In this document: piece by piece, positions 25,797-35,002 of the stretch
Position numbering within the stretch: position 1 is the stretch's first letter
Layout of the letters: every line of letters begins with the position of its first letter
From: Henriciella sp.
GTDB lineage: Bacteria > Pseudomonadota > Alphaproteobacteria > Caulobacterales > Hyphomonadaceae
Assembly: GCA_012960415.1 (NCBI GenBank)
Contig: DUBH01000001.1
Span: forward strand, 6,865-49,469
DNA: 42,605 nt
Reading direction: 5' to 3'
Made by a program: the position numbers and the translations under genes
Notes under the pieces: generated by a model
Databases searched by the model: none
The model's input: the letters and a program-made list of their open reading frames with translations, nothing else
What the model was told of the DNA's origin: nothing

Positions 25797-26769
25797 TCCA
25801 GTCCTTGTCGGAGATATTGGCGGCACGAATGTCAGGTTTGCGGTCGCCAGTCAGGGCTTTGCCGGCAAGCCGGTCGTGTCCGATGTCTCTGTCATGCCAG
25901 GCGATGATTTCGAGCGGTTTGACGACGCGCTCGGCCTCTACCTGAACAAGCTCGGCAAGGGCGCGCCGCGGCGGGCTCTGATCGCGCTAGCTGGCCCCGT
26001 ACAGAAAGGCCGCGTCAAGCTCACCAATCGCGACTGGATTGTGGACACGCAGCGCCTGCAGGAGAATTGCGGCCTCAACTCGGTGCGCCTCGTCAATGAT
26101 TACGCCGCCATGGCGCGAGCTATTCCGGAGCTACCAGACGACGCATTTCGCCTTGTCAGAAAGGGTGACCCCGACACATCGGCGCGCCATCCCATTCTCG
26201 TTTCCGGCCCCGGAACCGGGCTTGGCATGGCAACGCTTATACCTGTCGGCACGACTGGCTGGCGCGTTCTGACCGGGGAAGGCGGCCATGCAGCCTTCAC
26301 CCCCGCGACACCGCGCGAATGGGCATTGGCGGAGAAATTGCGCGAAACCCACGCTTACGTATCACGAGAACTCGTCCTCTCCGGATCAGGCTTTGACGCC
26401 GTCCACAAGGCGCTTTGCGACATCGACGGCGTCCCGTGGGAAAAGACCCACCCTGCACAGGTGGAAGAACTTGCGCGGCAGGGCGACCCGATATGCCGCG
26501 ACATATGCGAGATAAAGGCGCGTGGCACGCTCTACGCGCTCGGCGATGCGGCGCTCATGAATGGCACGAGAGGAGGCGTGGTCGTGACCGGCGGTGTGGC
26601 AGAAGAGCTCGCTGACTGGATTGCCGCGCCCGAAGCCATTGACCGGTTTTTGCAACGTGGGCCAATGAGCGATTATATGAAGCCTATCCCGATCCGCATC
26701 CTGATGTCGGGAGAGGCCGCGCTCATTGGAGCGGCTGCATTGGAATTTGACGAGGTGCCCGTCCGATGA
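25789..26769 (+). CDS. glk: Glucokinase
   Basis: It phosphorylates glucose to glucose-6-phosphate with ATP and so feeds zwf in the same operon. The 326-residue protein has the phosphate-binding GDIGGTNVRFA at residues 8-18, LTNRDWIVD and the catalytic region VNDYAAMARAI, and the second ATP motif SGPGTGLGMATL followed by EGGHAAFTP. This is the bacterial Glk (not ROK) family. The start overlaps the end of edd by eight bases; the stop overlaps eda by four. Its presence implies that glucose enters the cell unphosphorylated, not through a phosphotransferase system; that is inference. Confidence 0.96.
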   Translation: MADPVLVGDIGGTNVRFAVASQGFAGKPVVSDVSVMPGDDFERFDDALGLYLNKLGKGAPRRALIALAGPVQKGRVKLTNRDWIVDTQRLQENCGLNSVRLVNDYAAMARAIPELPDDAFRLVRKGDPDTSARHPILVSGPGTGLGMATLIPVGTTGWRVLTGEGGHAAFTPATPREWALAEKLRETHAYVSRELVLSGSGFDAVHKALCDIDGVPWEKTHPAQVEELARQGDPICRDICEIKARGTLYALGDAALMNGTRGGVVVTGGVAEELADWIAAPEAIDRFLQRGPMSDYMKPIPIRILMSGEAALIGAAALEFDEVPVR

Positions 26770-27407
26770 AGACCATGACCGCTTTTCGCGCCGCCATAGA
26801 CAAGGCCCCCATCGTCCCGGTGCTGACCGTGCATGAAGCCGACCATGCCGAGCCGCTTGCAGAAGCGCTGCTTCGGGGCGGGCTCTCATCGGTTGAGATC
26901 ACACGGCGCACCCCTGCCGCGCTGGAAGTCATTCGCCGCATGTCGCATGTCGATGACAGGCTGCTGGTGGGTGCAGGCACAATTATCTCTGAAGGCGATG
27001 TGGATGCCTCGCTCAAGGCAGGCGCCGATTTTCTGGTGACGCCCGGCGCATCGCCGCTTCTGCTGGATGCGCTTTCAAACCATGACGGTGTCATCCTGCC
27101 TGGTGTTTCGACGGCGAGCGAGGCAATGGCCCGTTTCGATGAAGGCTATGGCGTGCTGAAATTCTTCCCGGCAGAAGCCGCTGGCGGTGCGAAGTTCCTT
27201 AAAGCGCTGTCAGCGCCTCTGCCTCACATTGATTTCATGCCGACAGGCGGCGTAACGCCTGAGAACGCAGCAGATTACCTATCCCTCCCGAATGTTGTCG
27301 CTGTTGGCGGATCATGGATCGCGACGGCCGATGAGATGGCGTCTGGCGACTGGCAGGCGATCAGCGACAAGGCCGCGGCTGCCGTCAAGCTTGGCCGCCG
27401 CGTCTGA
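26766..27407 (+). CDS. eda: KDPG aldolase (2-dehydro-3-deoxy-phosphogluconate aldolase)
   Basis: It splits 2-keto-3-deoxy-6-phosphogluconate into pyruvate and glyceraldehyde-3-phosphate. The 213-residue protein is a class I TIM-barrel aldolase. Catalytic Glu44 lies in SVEITRRT, the Schiff-base Lys132 in LKFFPAE, and the phosphate-binding MPTGGVTPENA follows. The ATG overlaps the glk stop (ATGA). It ends the operon: its TGA is directly next to the TAA of the convergent EamA gene, so there is no space for a terminator between them. Confidence 0.97.
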   Translation: MKTMTAFRAAIDKAPIVPVLTVHEADHAEPLAEALLRGGLSSVEITRRTPAALEVIRRMSHVDDRLLVGAGTIISEGDVDASLKAGADFLVTPGASPLLLDALSNHDGVILPGVSTASEAMARFDEGYGVLKFFPAEAAGGAKFLKALSAPLPHIDFMPTGGVTPENAADYLSLPNVVAVGGSWIATADEMASGDWQAISDKAAAAVKLGRRV

Positions 27408-28328
27408 TTATTCGGGCAGGTCGCTCGCGGGCATCCGTGCGCCGCGCCGTGTCCGGAACCGGCTTTCGAACGCGACCAGCAGACAGCTTCCGATAATGAT
27501 GACAGCGCCGATCCAGAGCGCTGGTCCGGGCCACTCATCGAAGAAGAACAGCCCGAGCAGGGCGCTCCAGACCAGTGCGGTGTACTCAAGCGGCGCCAGC
27601 ACTTGCGCTTCGGTCTGCGCATAGGCCAGCGTCATCAGATACCAGACAGAATAGCCAAGCAGCCCCAGCAGCAGGAAGAAGGGGATGTAGGAAAGTGACG
27701 GCCATCCAAACAGTCCAAGCGTGACGGGCAGGAGCGCAATGGCAGGCACGACATTGGTGAAGAGCGCGATCGTGGTCGCATCTTCATGGCGTGCCCGCAT
27801 CCGCAGAAAGACCAGAACGAAGGCGTAGCCGATGGTCGAGCTGAACAGCGCAACATAGCCAAGTGTGCGTTCCCCAGGGGCTGCGCTTCCGTTCGGGTTG
27901 GAGCCGAAGACCGCCAGCGCCACACCGCCAAACCCGATCACTGCGGCAAACACGGCAACTGCGCTAAGCCGCTCTCCGATGACGACACGGGCCACGGGGG
28001 CAACCAGGAGCGCGGCCGTGAATCCGAGTGCCGTTGCCTCAGCAAGCCGAAGCTGTGTCAACGCATAGAAGAAGGTGAAGGCGCAGAAGAGCTGAAGCAG
28101 CCCGCGCATGGTGTGAAACCGGATGGCTTCATTGGAGGGGCGAGGGCGCTTTTTGGCGAGGAATACCGCGCCGGCAATGATCCCGCCAAAAAGGAAGCGC
28201 CAGGCCAGAAGATGGTGCAGGCCCGCGCCGGGCGCGACGCCTTTAACCAGCGCATCGATGACAGCGCCCATCGCAATTGCGAAGGCGGCAATCAGCACAG
28301 GCATGGCAAGTAGGCGGGATCTAAGCAT
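27408..28328 (-). CDS. EamA/DMT-family transporter
   Basis: A 306-residue membrane protein with about ten transmembrane helices in two EamA repeats (roughly residues 8-140 and 155-290). The family exports or exchanges metabolites such as amino acids and their analogues. The second repeat ends in LAPLEYTALVWSALLGLFFFDEWP, a common signature. The substrate cannot be told. An alternative start nine codons in (MPVLIAAF) is possible. The stop is adjacent to that of eda. It is not obviously linked with the LLM gene 55 bases upstream, though both read the same way. Confidence 0.87.
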   Translation of the reverse strand: MLRSRLLAMPVLIAAFAIAMGAVIDALVKGVAPGAGLHHLLAWRFLFGGIIAGAVFLAKKRPRPSNEAIRFHTMRGLLQLFCAFTFFYALTQLRLAEATALGFTAALLVAPVARVVIGERLSAVAVFAAVIGFGGVALAVFGSNPNGSAAPGERTLGYVALFSSTIGYAFVLVFLRMRARHEDATTIALFTNVVPAIALLPVTLGLFGWPSLSYIPFFLLLGLLGYSVWYLMTLAYAQTEAQVLAPLEYTALVWSALLGLFFFDEWPGPALWIGAVIIIGSCLLVAFESRFRTRRGARMPASDLPE

Positions 28329-28383
28329 GGGCGCGCGGTCTAACGCGCTGGTGCTTCTCCGGCCAGTAAATCTTTAGCGAATT

Positions 28384-29394
28384 CTATTCAGCCGCTTTCG
28401 ACGTGCTGAGGCTTTCGCGGACTTCAGCGGCAATTTCATATGAGCGAAGCCGCGCCTTCTCGTCGAAGACGTGTGCTGACAGGATCAGTTCATCGGCGCC
28501 CGTATCGGCAAGGAACGCTTCGACTTTCTCACTGACGGTCTTGGGCGAGCCGATGGCCGTGCAGGCAAGTGTCGCCTCCAGCATGGTGCGTTCATGCGGC
28601 TGGATTTCAGCGTCGAAGGACGGATCAGGCGGCGCGAGCCGCGTCGGTGTGCCCCGGCGAAGATTGACGAATGTCCGGCGCAGCGACGACGCAAGCCGGT
28701 CGGCCTCTTCGTCGCTATCGGCGGCAATCATATTGTAGCCAAGCATCACGTACGGCTTCTTAAGCTGCTCTGACGGCTGGAACGTTTCGCGATAAATTGA
28801 GATCGCCTGCTTCATCTGCTGCGGCGCAAAGTGAGAGGCGAACGCGTAGGGCAGGCCGAGATAGGCTGCCAGTTGCGCGCCAAATGTCGACGAACCGAGA
28901 ATCCAGAGCGGGATGTTGGTATTGCCGCCGGGCACGGCCTGAACGCGCTGACCTGGTTGGACCGGGCCGAGAAAGGCCTGCAGCTCCATGACTTCCTTGG
29001 GAAAGCGGTCTTCGCCGCCCACCATCGTGCGGCGCAGCGCCTGTGAGACGAGCTGGTCGCCGCCGGGGGCGCGGCCAAGGCCGAGATCGATGCGGCCGGG
29101 GTAGATGGCTTCCAACGTCCCGAACTGCTCGGCCACCATGATGGGCGCATGGTTGGGCAGCATGATGCCACCAGCGCCAAGGCGGATATTCTGTGTGTCC
29201 TGACCAGCATGGGCGATCATCACGGCGGTCGCGGCGCTCGCAATACCGGGCATGTTATGGTGCTCGGCCAGCCAATAGCGGTTGTAGCCGAGCCGGTCAG
29301 CATGCGTGGCAAGGCGCCGGGCACGGGCGAGCGCATCCTGCGGATTGCTGCCTTCAACGATCGGGGCGAGGTCGAGAACGGAAAATGGTATCAT
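28384..29394 (-). CDS. LLM-class flavin-dependent oxidoreductase (luciferase-like)
   Basis: A 336-residue luciferase-like monooxygenase. It starts [14 protein letters not shown] and has the [61 protein letters not shown] stretches (in parts) typical of the MsnO8 subgroup of uncharacterised LLM enzymes. These use reduced flavin, from a separate reductase or F420 in some lineages. The substrate is unknown. The ATG at 29394 is preferred to a GTG one codon earlier. No clear Shine-Dalgarno is visible. It is followed by the EamA gene in the same direction. Confidence 0.9.
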   Translation of the reverse strand: MIPFSVLDLAPIVEGSNPQDALARARRLATHADRLGYNRYWLAEHHNMPGIASAATAVMIAHAGQDTQNIRLGAGGIMLPNHAPIMVAEQFGTLEAIYPGRIDLGLGRAPGGDQLVSQALRRTMVGGEDRFPKEVMELQAFLGPVQPGQRVQAVPGGNTNIPLWILGSSTFGAQLAAYLGLPYAFASHFAPQQMKQAISIYRETFQPSEQLKKPYVMLGYNMIAADSDEEADRLASSLRRTFVNLRRGTPTRLAPPDPSFDAEIQPHERTMLEATLACTAIGSPKTVSEKVEAFLADTGADELILSAHVFDEKARLRSYEIAAEVRESLSTSKAAE

Positions 29395-29463
29395 CACGCG
29401 CTCAATGTATGGGGCGTGCTGTGGGTTCTCAATAGGTCGAGGGTGACAGGTAGTGAGCGCGCC

Positions 29464-30240
29464 TTAAGCCGCGCTGCGGATCCTTGGTTCACTGCGAACG
29501 CAGTTTCGCCCGCCATTCTTGGCCTCGTAGAGGAAGCCGTCAGCCTTCTCGATACAGGCTTGGAGGCCGTCTTCCGGGCGGAGTTTTGCGAGCCCGAAGC
29601 TTGCAGATACGCGCGTCGTCTTGCCGTTGAAGGTATGGTCCGAGCCTGCGATGCGCTTGCGAAGTCGCTCGCAGACGCCTTCGGCCTGTTCCTGCGTCAC
29701 GTTGCTTAGCAGGATAATGAACTCTTCACCGCCCCATCGGCCGAGCCGGTCAAACGGGCCGCGAAGGGCTGCGTGGCTCAGATTGGCAATGGCGATCAGG
29801 ACGCGGTCACCAAATGCGTGGCCGTGCGTGTCGTTGACGCGCTTGAAGTGGTCGAGGTCGAACAGCGCAACATAGACGCTGTTCTTGGTGCGCTCCATCC
29901 GCGCGAGCTCTTCTTCCGCCAGCGTCTTGAAGGACCGGCGATTGAGCAGGCCGGTCAGCGGATCAGTGGAGGCCATGGCTTCCAGCGTCGTCTGGTAGCG
30001 GTCGACGCGGTACTGGTTTTGCGCGGCCAGCCCCGCCATCGGGCTTGCAACGCACGCGGCAATCACAATCGTCATCATCATGAAGTCGTCGTCGCCCGCT
30101 GGGGCGCCAAAGAAGTTGATCACGAGGACGGCGAAAAGCACTGAAAGCGACAAGGCGGCGGCGATCACAAACCCAAAGAAAACGAGGGCTCGTGAAACAG
30201 CGCCATTATCGGCTTCAAGGAGGCGATAACCTTGTGTCAT
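29464..30240 (-). CDS. Membrane-bound diguanylate cyclase (GGDEF domain)
   Basis: A 258-residue protein that should make cyclic di-GMP from GTP. Two transmembrane helices (about residues 17-42 and 53-75) are joined by a short acidic loop. The GGDEF domain starts at STDPLTGLLNRRSF (about 91) and has the active-site motif GGEEF at 170-174, with FDLDHFKRVND upstream, so it looks catalytically intact. The RxxD inhibitory site expected before the motif is not in register (RGPFD instead). The sensory input is too short for a known domain. The chosen ATG at 30240 is nine codons inside a longer frame. The region upstream (30268-30336) is AT-rich and probably holds the promoter. Confidence 0.9.
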   Translation of the reverse strand: MTQGYRLLEADNGAVSRALVFFGFVIAAALSLSVLFAVLVINFFGAPAGDDDFMMMTIVIAACVASPMAGLAAQNQYRVDRYQTTLEAMASTDPLTGLLNRRSFKTLAEEELARMERTKNSVYVALFDLDHFKRVNDTHGHAFGDRVLIAIANLSHAALRGPFDRLGRWGGEEFIILLSNVTQEQAEGVCERLRKRIAGSDHTFNGKTTRVSASFGLAKLRPEDGLQACIEKADGFLYEAKNGGRNCVRSEPRIRSAA

Positions 30241-30336
30241 GGCGGCTGGTATAGCAGCCGAGTGCAAACATTGGCGTAATCGCAGATTTTAAATTTTATC
30301 TATTTCTAGACAAATCGCGATCCTGATCGATGCGCT

Positions 30337-30936
30337 TTAAAGGCCGCGGCGATTGGGGAAGCCGTAACCGCGTGCGCGCTCACACGACCAGGTGTCGCCG
30401 ATTTCGCAGGCACGCTGGATATAGTCCTTGCCTTCTTCGCGCTGCATGATGCCGCCCTGGCCGCGATAAAGCATGGAGCCATAACCCCCGCAGCCAGTCT
30501 GATTGCCGAGGTCGCAGGCGCGCTTATAAAGACGGCGCGCATATTCCAGATTCTCGTTTCCATCATTGCCCGTAAAGCTGACATGTGCCTGCTCAAGGCA
30601 GCTGTCGGCATCGCGGCCATCAAAGCATGACACGTTATAAAGCTCGCGTGCGCGCTCATAGTCCTGCTCGATGCCGAGGCCGCGGCGATAGATATTGCCA
30701 GCCTTTCGACAATTGCGGGACCAGACTTCGCGCTGCTGACTCTTATCCTCACAGGCGTCGGAATAGCGCTCCAGCGCGTCATCATACCAACCCTGTTGCA
30801 TGGCGCGGTCAGCGTAAAGCTCGTCCGCATCTGGCTTGGCGATACGCTCCGGTCCAAATTGCGCAGATGCTGTCGGCGCAAATGCGAATGCAGAGACGCT
30901 GACCATTCCGGCGAGCAGCAGGCTTGTGGCTTTCAT
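30337..30936 (-). CDS. Secreted Sel1-like repeat protein
   Basis: A 199-residue exported protein. The signal peptide runs to about residue 26 (ASA before QFGPE). The mature part consists of four or five Sel1/TPR-like helical units of about 36 residues with recurring ARxLYxxxC and ACxxGxxxxC patterns, and many cysteines at matching points (YNVSCFDGRDADSC, YKRACDLGNQTGC, IQRACEIGDTWSC), suggesting disulfide-linked repeats as in the Hcp-type cysteine-rich Sel1 proteins. The role is probably protein-protein contact in the periplasm. GAGG upstream fits the ATG at 30936, not the GTG at 30951. Confidence 0.8.
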   Translation of the reverse strand: MKATSLLLAGMVSVSAFAFAPTASAQFGPERIAKPDADELYADRAMQQGWYDDALERYSDACEDKSQQREVWSRNCRKAGNIYRRGLGIEQDYERARELYNVSCFDGRDADSCLEQAHVSFTGNDGNENLEYARRLYKRACDLGNQTGCGGYGSMLYRGQGGIMQREEGKDYIQRACEIGDTWSCERARGYGFPNRRGL

Positions 30937-31113
30937 CTTTTGGGACCTCACTGAAGATTTGTAATCCTGTAACGTTTACACAACACGCCAGGAATGTGGC
31001 GGTTTCCTGTCAGTGACTGCAAGTGGGGAAGTTTCGCTTTTCCATTGTCTGCGACTGGCGAAGCGCTTATCCCACTCCTCACAATGCATCGCCTTTCGAA
31101 GGAGGACATGAGC

Positions 31114-31935
31114 ATGATCAAGCGTCTGACAGGACTGAGCGCGCTTCTATTGGCAAGTGCCTGTGCCACGCAAAGCGCCGATGATCTGCCACCGGCTGAA
31201 GCGCCGCTTCCGCCAATGATGACATCGCCCAGTGTCGACGCAGCGCGTCTGCAAAGTGCGATCGCCAGCAGCGAGCGCCCTGAAACCGATGTCGAGCGCG
31301 ATGAGCTGCGCCGCCCCGCAGGCGTGATTGAGTTCGCGGGCCTCCTGCCAAATGAGACCGTGCTGGAGCTTGAAGCAGGTGGTGGCTACTTCACCGAGAT
31401 CCTGTCGCGCTACCTCAATGATGATGCCACGCTCTACATGCAGAACCCTGCGGCCTTTGATGGCTTTCTGGGGGACGCTGCAGAGATCCGCATGGATGGG
31501 TTGGGCAATGTCGAGTACTTGCGCGCCGACTTTGACAGCTTCCCGCTGGACGATGAGAGCATTGACGTTGTGACCTGGTTCCAAGGGCCGCATGAGCTCT
31601 GGTACACGCCAGAGAATGGTGAGCCGCTCGTCGCCAATCCGGACGACTCCTTCCCTGAAATCTTCCGAGTGCTGAAGCCGGGCGGCAGCTTTGTGGTTCT
31701 TGACCATACCGGCCCTGAAGGCGCTCCGGCGACCATTGGCGGTGAGACTCACCGGATCGATCCGCAGATCGTGCGGGATCTTGGCCGCGAAGCAGGCTTC
31801 GTTCTGGTCGCCGAGAGCGACCTTCTCGACAATCCCGGCGACGACCTTGATGCGAACGTGTTCGACGAGTCCGTTCGGGGTCGCACCGACCAGTTCCTGA
31901 TGAAGTTCGAAAAGCCGATGAGCGCGCCCCAATAA
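31114..31935 (+). CDS. Predicted lipoprotein with class I SAM-dependent methyltransferase fold
   Basis: A 273-residue protein. It starts with a lipoprotein signal: MIKRLTGLSALLLASAC has the lipobox ASAC with Cys17. Residues about 70-260 have a Rossmann methyltransferase pattern: motif I VLELEAGGGYFTEILSRYL, an acidic strand end, DVVTWFQGPHELWY and the post-motif FRVLKPGGSFVVLDHTG. It resembles the COG4798 predicted methyltransferases, several of which also carry export signals. Activity outside the cytoplasm is puzzling because S-adenosylmethionine is cytoplasmic. GGAGG at 31101-31105 suits the ATG at 31114 better than 31108. It is followed after 65 bases by the TVP38-like gene. Confidence 0.8.
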   Translation: MIKRLTGLSALLLASACATQSADDLPPAEAPLPPMMTSPSVDAARLQSAIASSERPETDVERDELRRPAGVIEFAGLLPNETVLELEAGGGYFTEILSRYLNDDATLYMQNPAAFDGFLGDAAEIRMDGLGNVEYLRADFDSFPLDDESIDVVTWFQGPHELWYTPENGEPLVANPDDSFPEIFRVLKPGGSFVVLDHTGPEGAPATIGGETHRIDPQIVRDLGREAGFVLVAESDLLDNPGDDLDANVFDESVRGRTDQFLMKFEKPMSAPQ

Positions 31936-32000
31936 GGCTGCAGGGCGTTCTGTGAGGATCGCTTGACCGCAGCCAGCCGCTGGAGGACAGGGAGGCGGTT

Positions 32001-32744
32001 ATGACGACCCCGACCGACCGTATTCCCGCTGCGCGTTCGCGCAAGGCACTCTGGCTGGGCCTCGCGCTGGGCGCTGGCGTGATAACGCTTTTCCTGCTCG
32101 GCAAGACAGGCGTGCTCGGCTCGCTCGAGGCTTTCATCTCGCAGATGCAGGAAATGGCGGATACGCCATGGGCGCTTCCGGCCGTTATAGCTCTTTTCAC
32201 GGGGGCGGCCTTTGTCGGCCTGCCACAGTTCGGATTGATCGGGGCGGCGGTTGTCGCTTTCGGCCCGGTCAATGGTGCGCTCTATTCATGGGTCGCGACA
32301 ATGGTGTCCGGGACTGTGACGTTCTGGCTGGGCCGGTTTAGCGGGGAGGCAGCGGTGGCGCGCTTTTCGGGGCGCCGCGCTGCCCGGTTTGCCGAGTTTG
32401 TCAGCCGGAACGCTTTTGCGGCCAGCATGATTGTACGTAACGTACCGACAGGCCCCTTCTTGATCGTCAACATGGCCTTCGGCGCGCTGCGTGCGAACTA
32501 TTTCGCCTTCCTGGGTGGCATGGCGATCGGGTCGCTTCCGAAGATCCTTCTCGTGACCTTTGCGGGCCAGAGCCTAATGTCAGCGATCACCGGCTCACCT
32601 CTCATTGCGGCCGCGCTTGCCCTGCTGGCAGCGCTCATTTTTGGTGGCCTCTGGCTCTATGTCCGGCACCGTCAGAGATCCGGCAAGATCATTTCCCCAA
32701 TGTCCATAAGGTTGGTTGACAGGGCAAGCGAAAAGCCGGAATAG
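32001..32744 (+). CDS. TVP38/TMEM64 (VTT domain) family membrane protein
   Basis: A 247-residue membrane protein with about six hydrophobic segments. The VTT/SNARE-associated domain spans about 60-190, including the characteristic FVGLPQFGLIGAAVVAFGPV and RNVPTGPFLIVNMAFGALR segments; the conserved Arg and Gly residues are kept. Related DedA-superfamily proteins move phospholipids or carrier lipids between membrane leaflets; the role of this member is unknown. GGAGG precedes the ATG. Its last codons overlap the likely promoter of the leuA leader, whose peptide begins eight bases after the stop. Confidence 0.85.
   Translation: MTTPTDRIPAARSRKALWLGLALGAGVITLFLLGKTGVLGSLEAFISQMQEMADTPWALPAVIALFTGAAFVGLPQFGLIGAAVVAFGPVNGALYSWVATMVSGTVTFWLGRFSGEAAVARFSGRRAARFAEFVSRNAFAASMIVRNVPTGPFLIVNMAFGALRANYFAFLGGMAIGSLPKILLVTFAGQSLMSAITGSPLIAAALALLAALIFGGLWLYVRHRQRSGKIISPMSIRLVDRASEKPE
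32716..32744 (+). promoter_or_regulatory. Candidate promoter of the leuA leader
   Basis: A perfect TTGACA lies at 32716-32721 inside the end of the TVP38-like gene. A 17-base spacer leads to GAATAG (32739-32744), a poor -10. The -35 starts 36 bases before the leader ATG at 32752, which would give a leaderless or nearly leaderless mRNA, the same geometry as at zwf. Confidence 0.4.
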
Positions 32745-32751
32745 GTCATTC

Positions 32752-32829
32752 ATGCGCAAGAATTTGCCTCTTGAGGGACTAACGGACCTGCTACTTAGCA
32801 GCCCCTGGCTGGTGGTCGCTGGACGCTGA
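32752..32829 (+). CDS. leuA leader peptide (Leu-rich)
   Basis: A 25-codon frame beginning with ATG encodes MRKNLPLEGLTDLLLSSPW and six more residues, ending in TGA at 32827-32829. Seven residues are leucine, with three in a row at 32788-32796. Four of the seven use CTA, TTG or CTT codons (CTA twice, TTG once, CTT twice counting position 7), which are uncommon in the GC-rich neighbours. It lies immediately before leuA, the first leucine-specific gene. Its mRNA can fold in two exclusive ways with the leuA ribosome binding site. Together these make a leucine-sensing attenuator very likely. Confidence 0.8.
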   Translation: MRKNLPLEGLTDLLLSSPWLVVAGR

Positions 32830-32898
32830 TGGTCCGGCGCCTGGTCAGGGGATCGACTTAAACGCCCTTTCGCTGACATCTCAAAAGACCCCTGCAGG
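32802..32898 (+). promoter_or_regulatory. Mutually exclusive mRNA folds upstream of leuA
   Basis: Fold B: CCTG (32840-32843) and CAGGGG (32846-32851) pair with CCCCTGCAGG (32889-32898), hiding the leuA Shine-Dalgarno GCAGG (32894-32898). Fold A: the same CAGGGG pairs instead with a second CCCCTG in the leader (32802-32807), extended to nine pairs (32802-32810 with 32843-32851), and encloses a stem CGCTGGAC/GTCCGGCG (32817-32824 with 32832-32839). A ribosome stalled on the Leu codons would allow fold A and free the site; one that finishes the leader would break fold A and allow fold B. No T-run follows, which favours control of translation. Pairings are read; the switch is inference. Confidence 0.6.
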
Positions 32899-32905
32899 CC
32901 CGTTC

Positions 32906-34441
<1,536 letters not shown>

Positions 34442-34485
34442 GAGCTGCGGTTCGCAGGAACGCAAACTTTGCGGGGGTCGTTGGT

Positions 34486-34502
34486 CGTGTTCAGTGAACA
34501 CG
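34486..34502. promoter_or_regulatory. 17-bp palindrome, candidate operator
   Basis: CGTGTTCA-G-TGAACACG is a perfect inverted repeat with a one-base centre, 20 bases before the ATG of the coiled-coil lipoprotein gene. A smaller palindrome, CGCAAA-C-TTTGCG (34461-34473), lies just upstream. The short centre and symmetric arms suggest a dimeric regulator's binding site more than an RNA hairpin. The protein is unknown. Confidence 0.45.
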
Positions 34503-34521
34503 CTAACCGGACGACTACCCC

Positions 34522-34842
34522 ATGAACAAAACTTTCGTGCCCAGCCTTCTTGCCGCTTCAATCATGCTTGCTGCCTGTCAGACATCGCAAGGTGACACTG
34601 CACCGTAAGATCCCCTTGCCGTCGCAGACGCCCGTGTGGAGTCGCAGGAGAAAAACTTCGCGCGTCTCGTGCGTACGCTGGAAAAGGAGCGCGAGGACGT
34701 TCAGGACGCCCGAAAGCGTGTGCGCCGCGCGGAAAGCGATCTTGAAAATGCCGAACGTAATCAGCGGAAGGCCGAAGCAGAACTCGCCGATGCACGCCGA
34801 AAGCTTTCACGTGCGCGCCGCAACGCCCTGGCGGCAGATTAG
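34522..34842 (+). pseudogene. Small coiled-coil lipoprotein gene interrupted by an in-frame stop codon
   Basis: From the ATG at 34522 the frame encodes a lipoprotein signal with lipobox LAAC (Cys19) and then TSQGDTAP, where TAA (34606-34608, codon 29) stops it. The same frame continues without another stop to TAG at 34840-34842: about 78 more residues, highly charged and alpha-helical (EKNFARLVRTLEKEREDVQ and onward), typical of a coiled coil like those of small envelope lipoproteins. Signal and coiled coil belong together, so one base change has probably broken the gene, unless the stop is read through or is a sequencing error. Codon use on both sides is similar. The palindrome at 34486 precedes it. 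Confidence 0.7.
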
Positions 34843-34919
34843 TCGCGCGCAGCCGATCCACTGAATGACAAATCTACGCGGTGAGCGTCGCTGCAGAAGA
34901 TAGCGGGCAAGCTCATGAG

Positions 34920-34932
34920 GTACGGACCGTAC
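34920..34932. promoter_or_regulatory. Dyad GTACG-N3-CGTAC, candidate operator copy 1
   Basis: GTACGGACCGTAC is a near-perfect palindrome (six-base arms, one-base centre). A second 13-bp dyad with identical outer halves is at 35003-35015, centres 83 bases apart. A single half-like CCGTACAG repeats at 34927-34934 and 34969-34976, 42 bases apart. All lie in the 301-base gap upstream of mreB. Confidence 0.5.
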
Positions 34933-35002
34933 AGTTGTAAGCCTGTGATCGATCTGCAGCTTATGGGGCCGTACAGACCTATTTTGTCGAAACTTTAATA
35001 GA

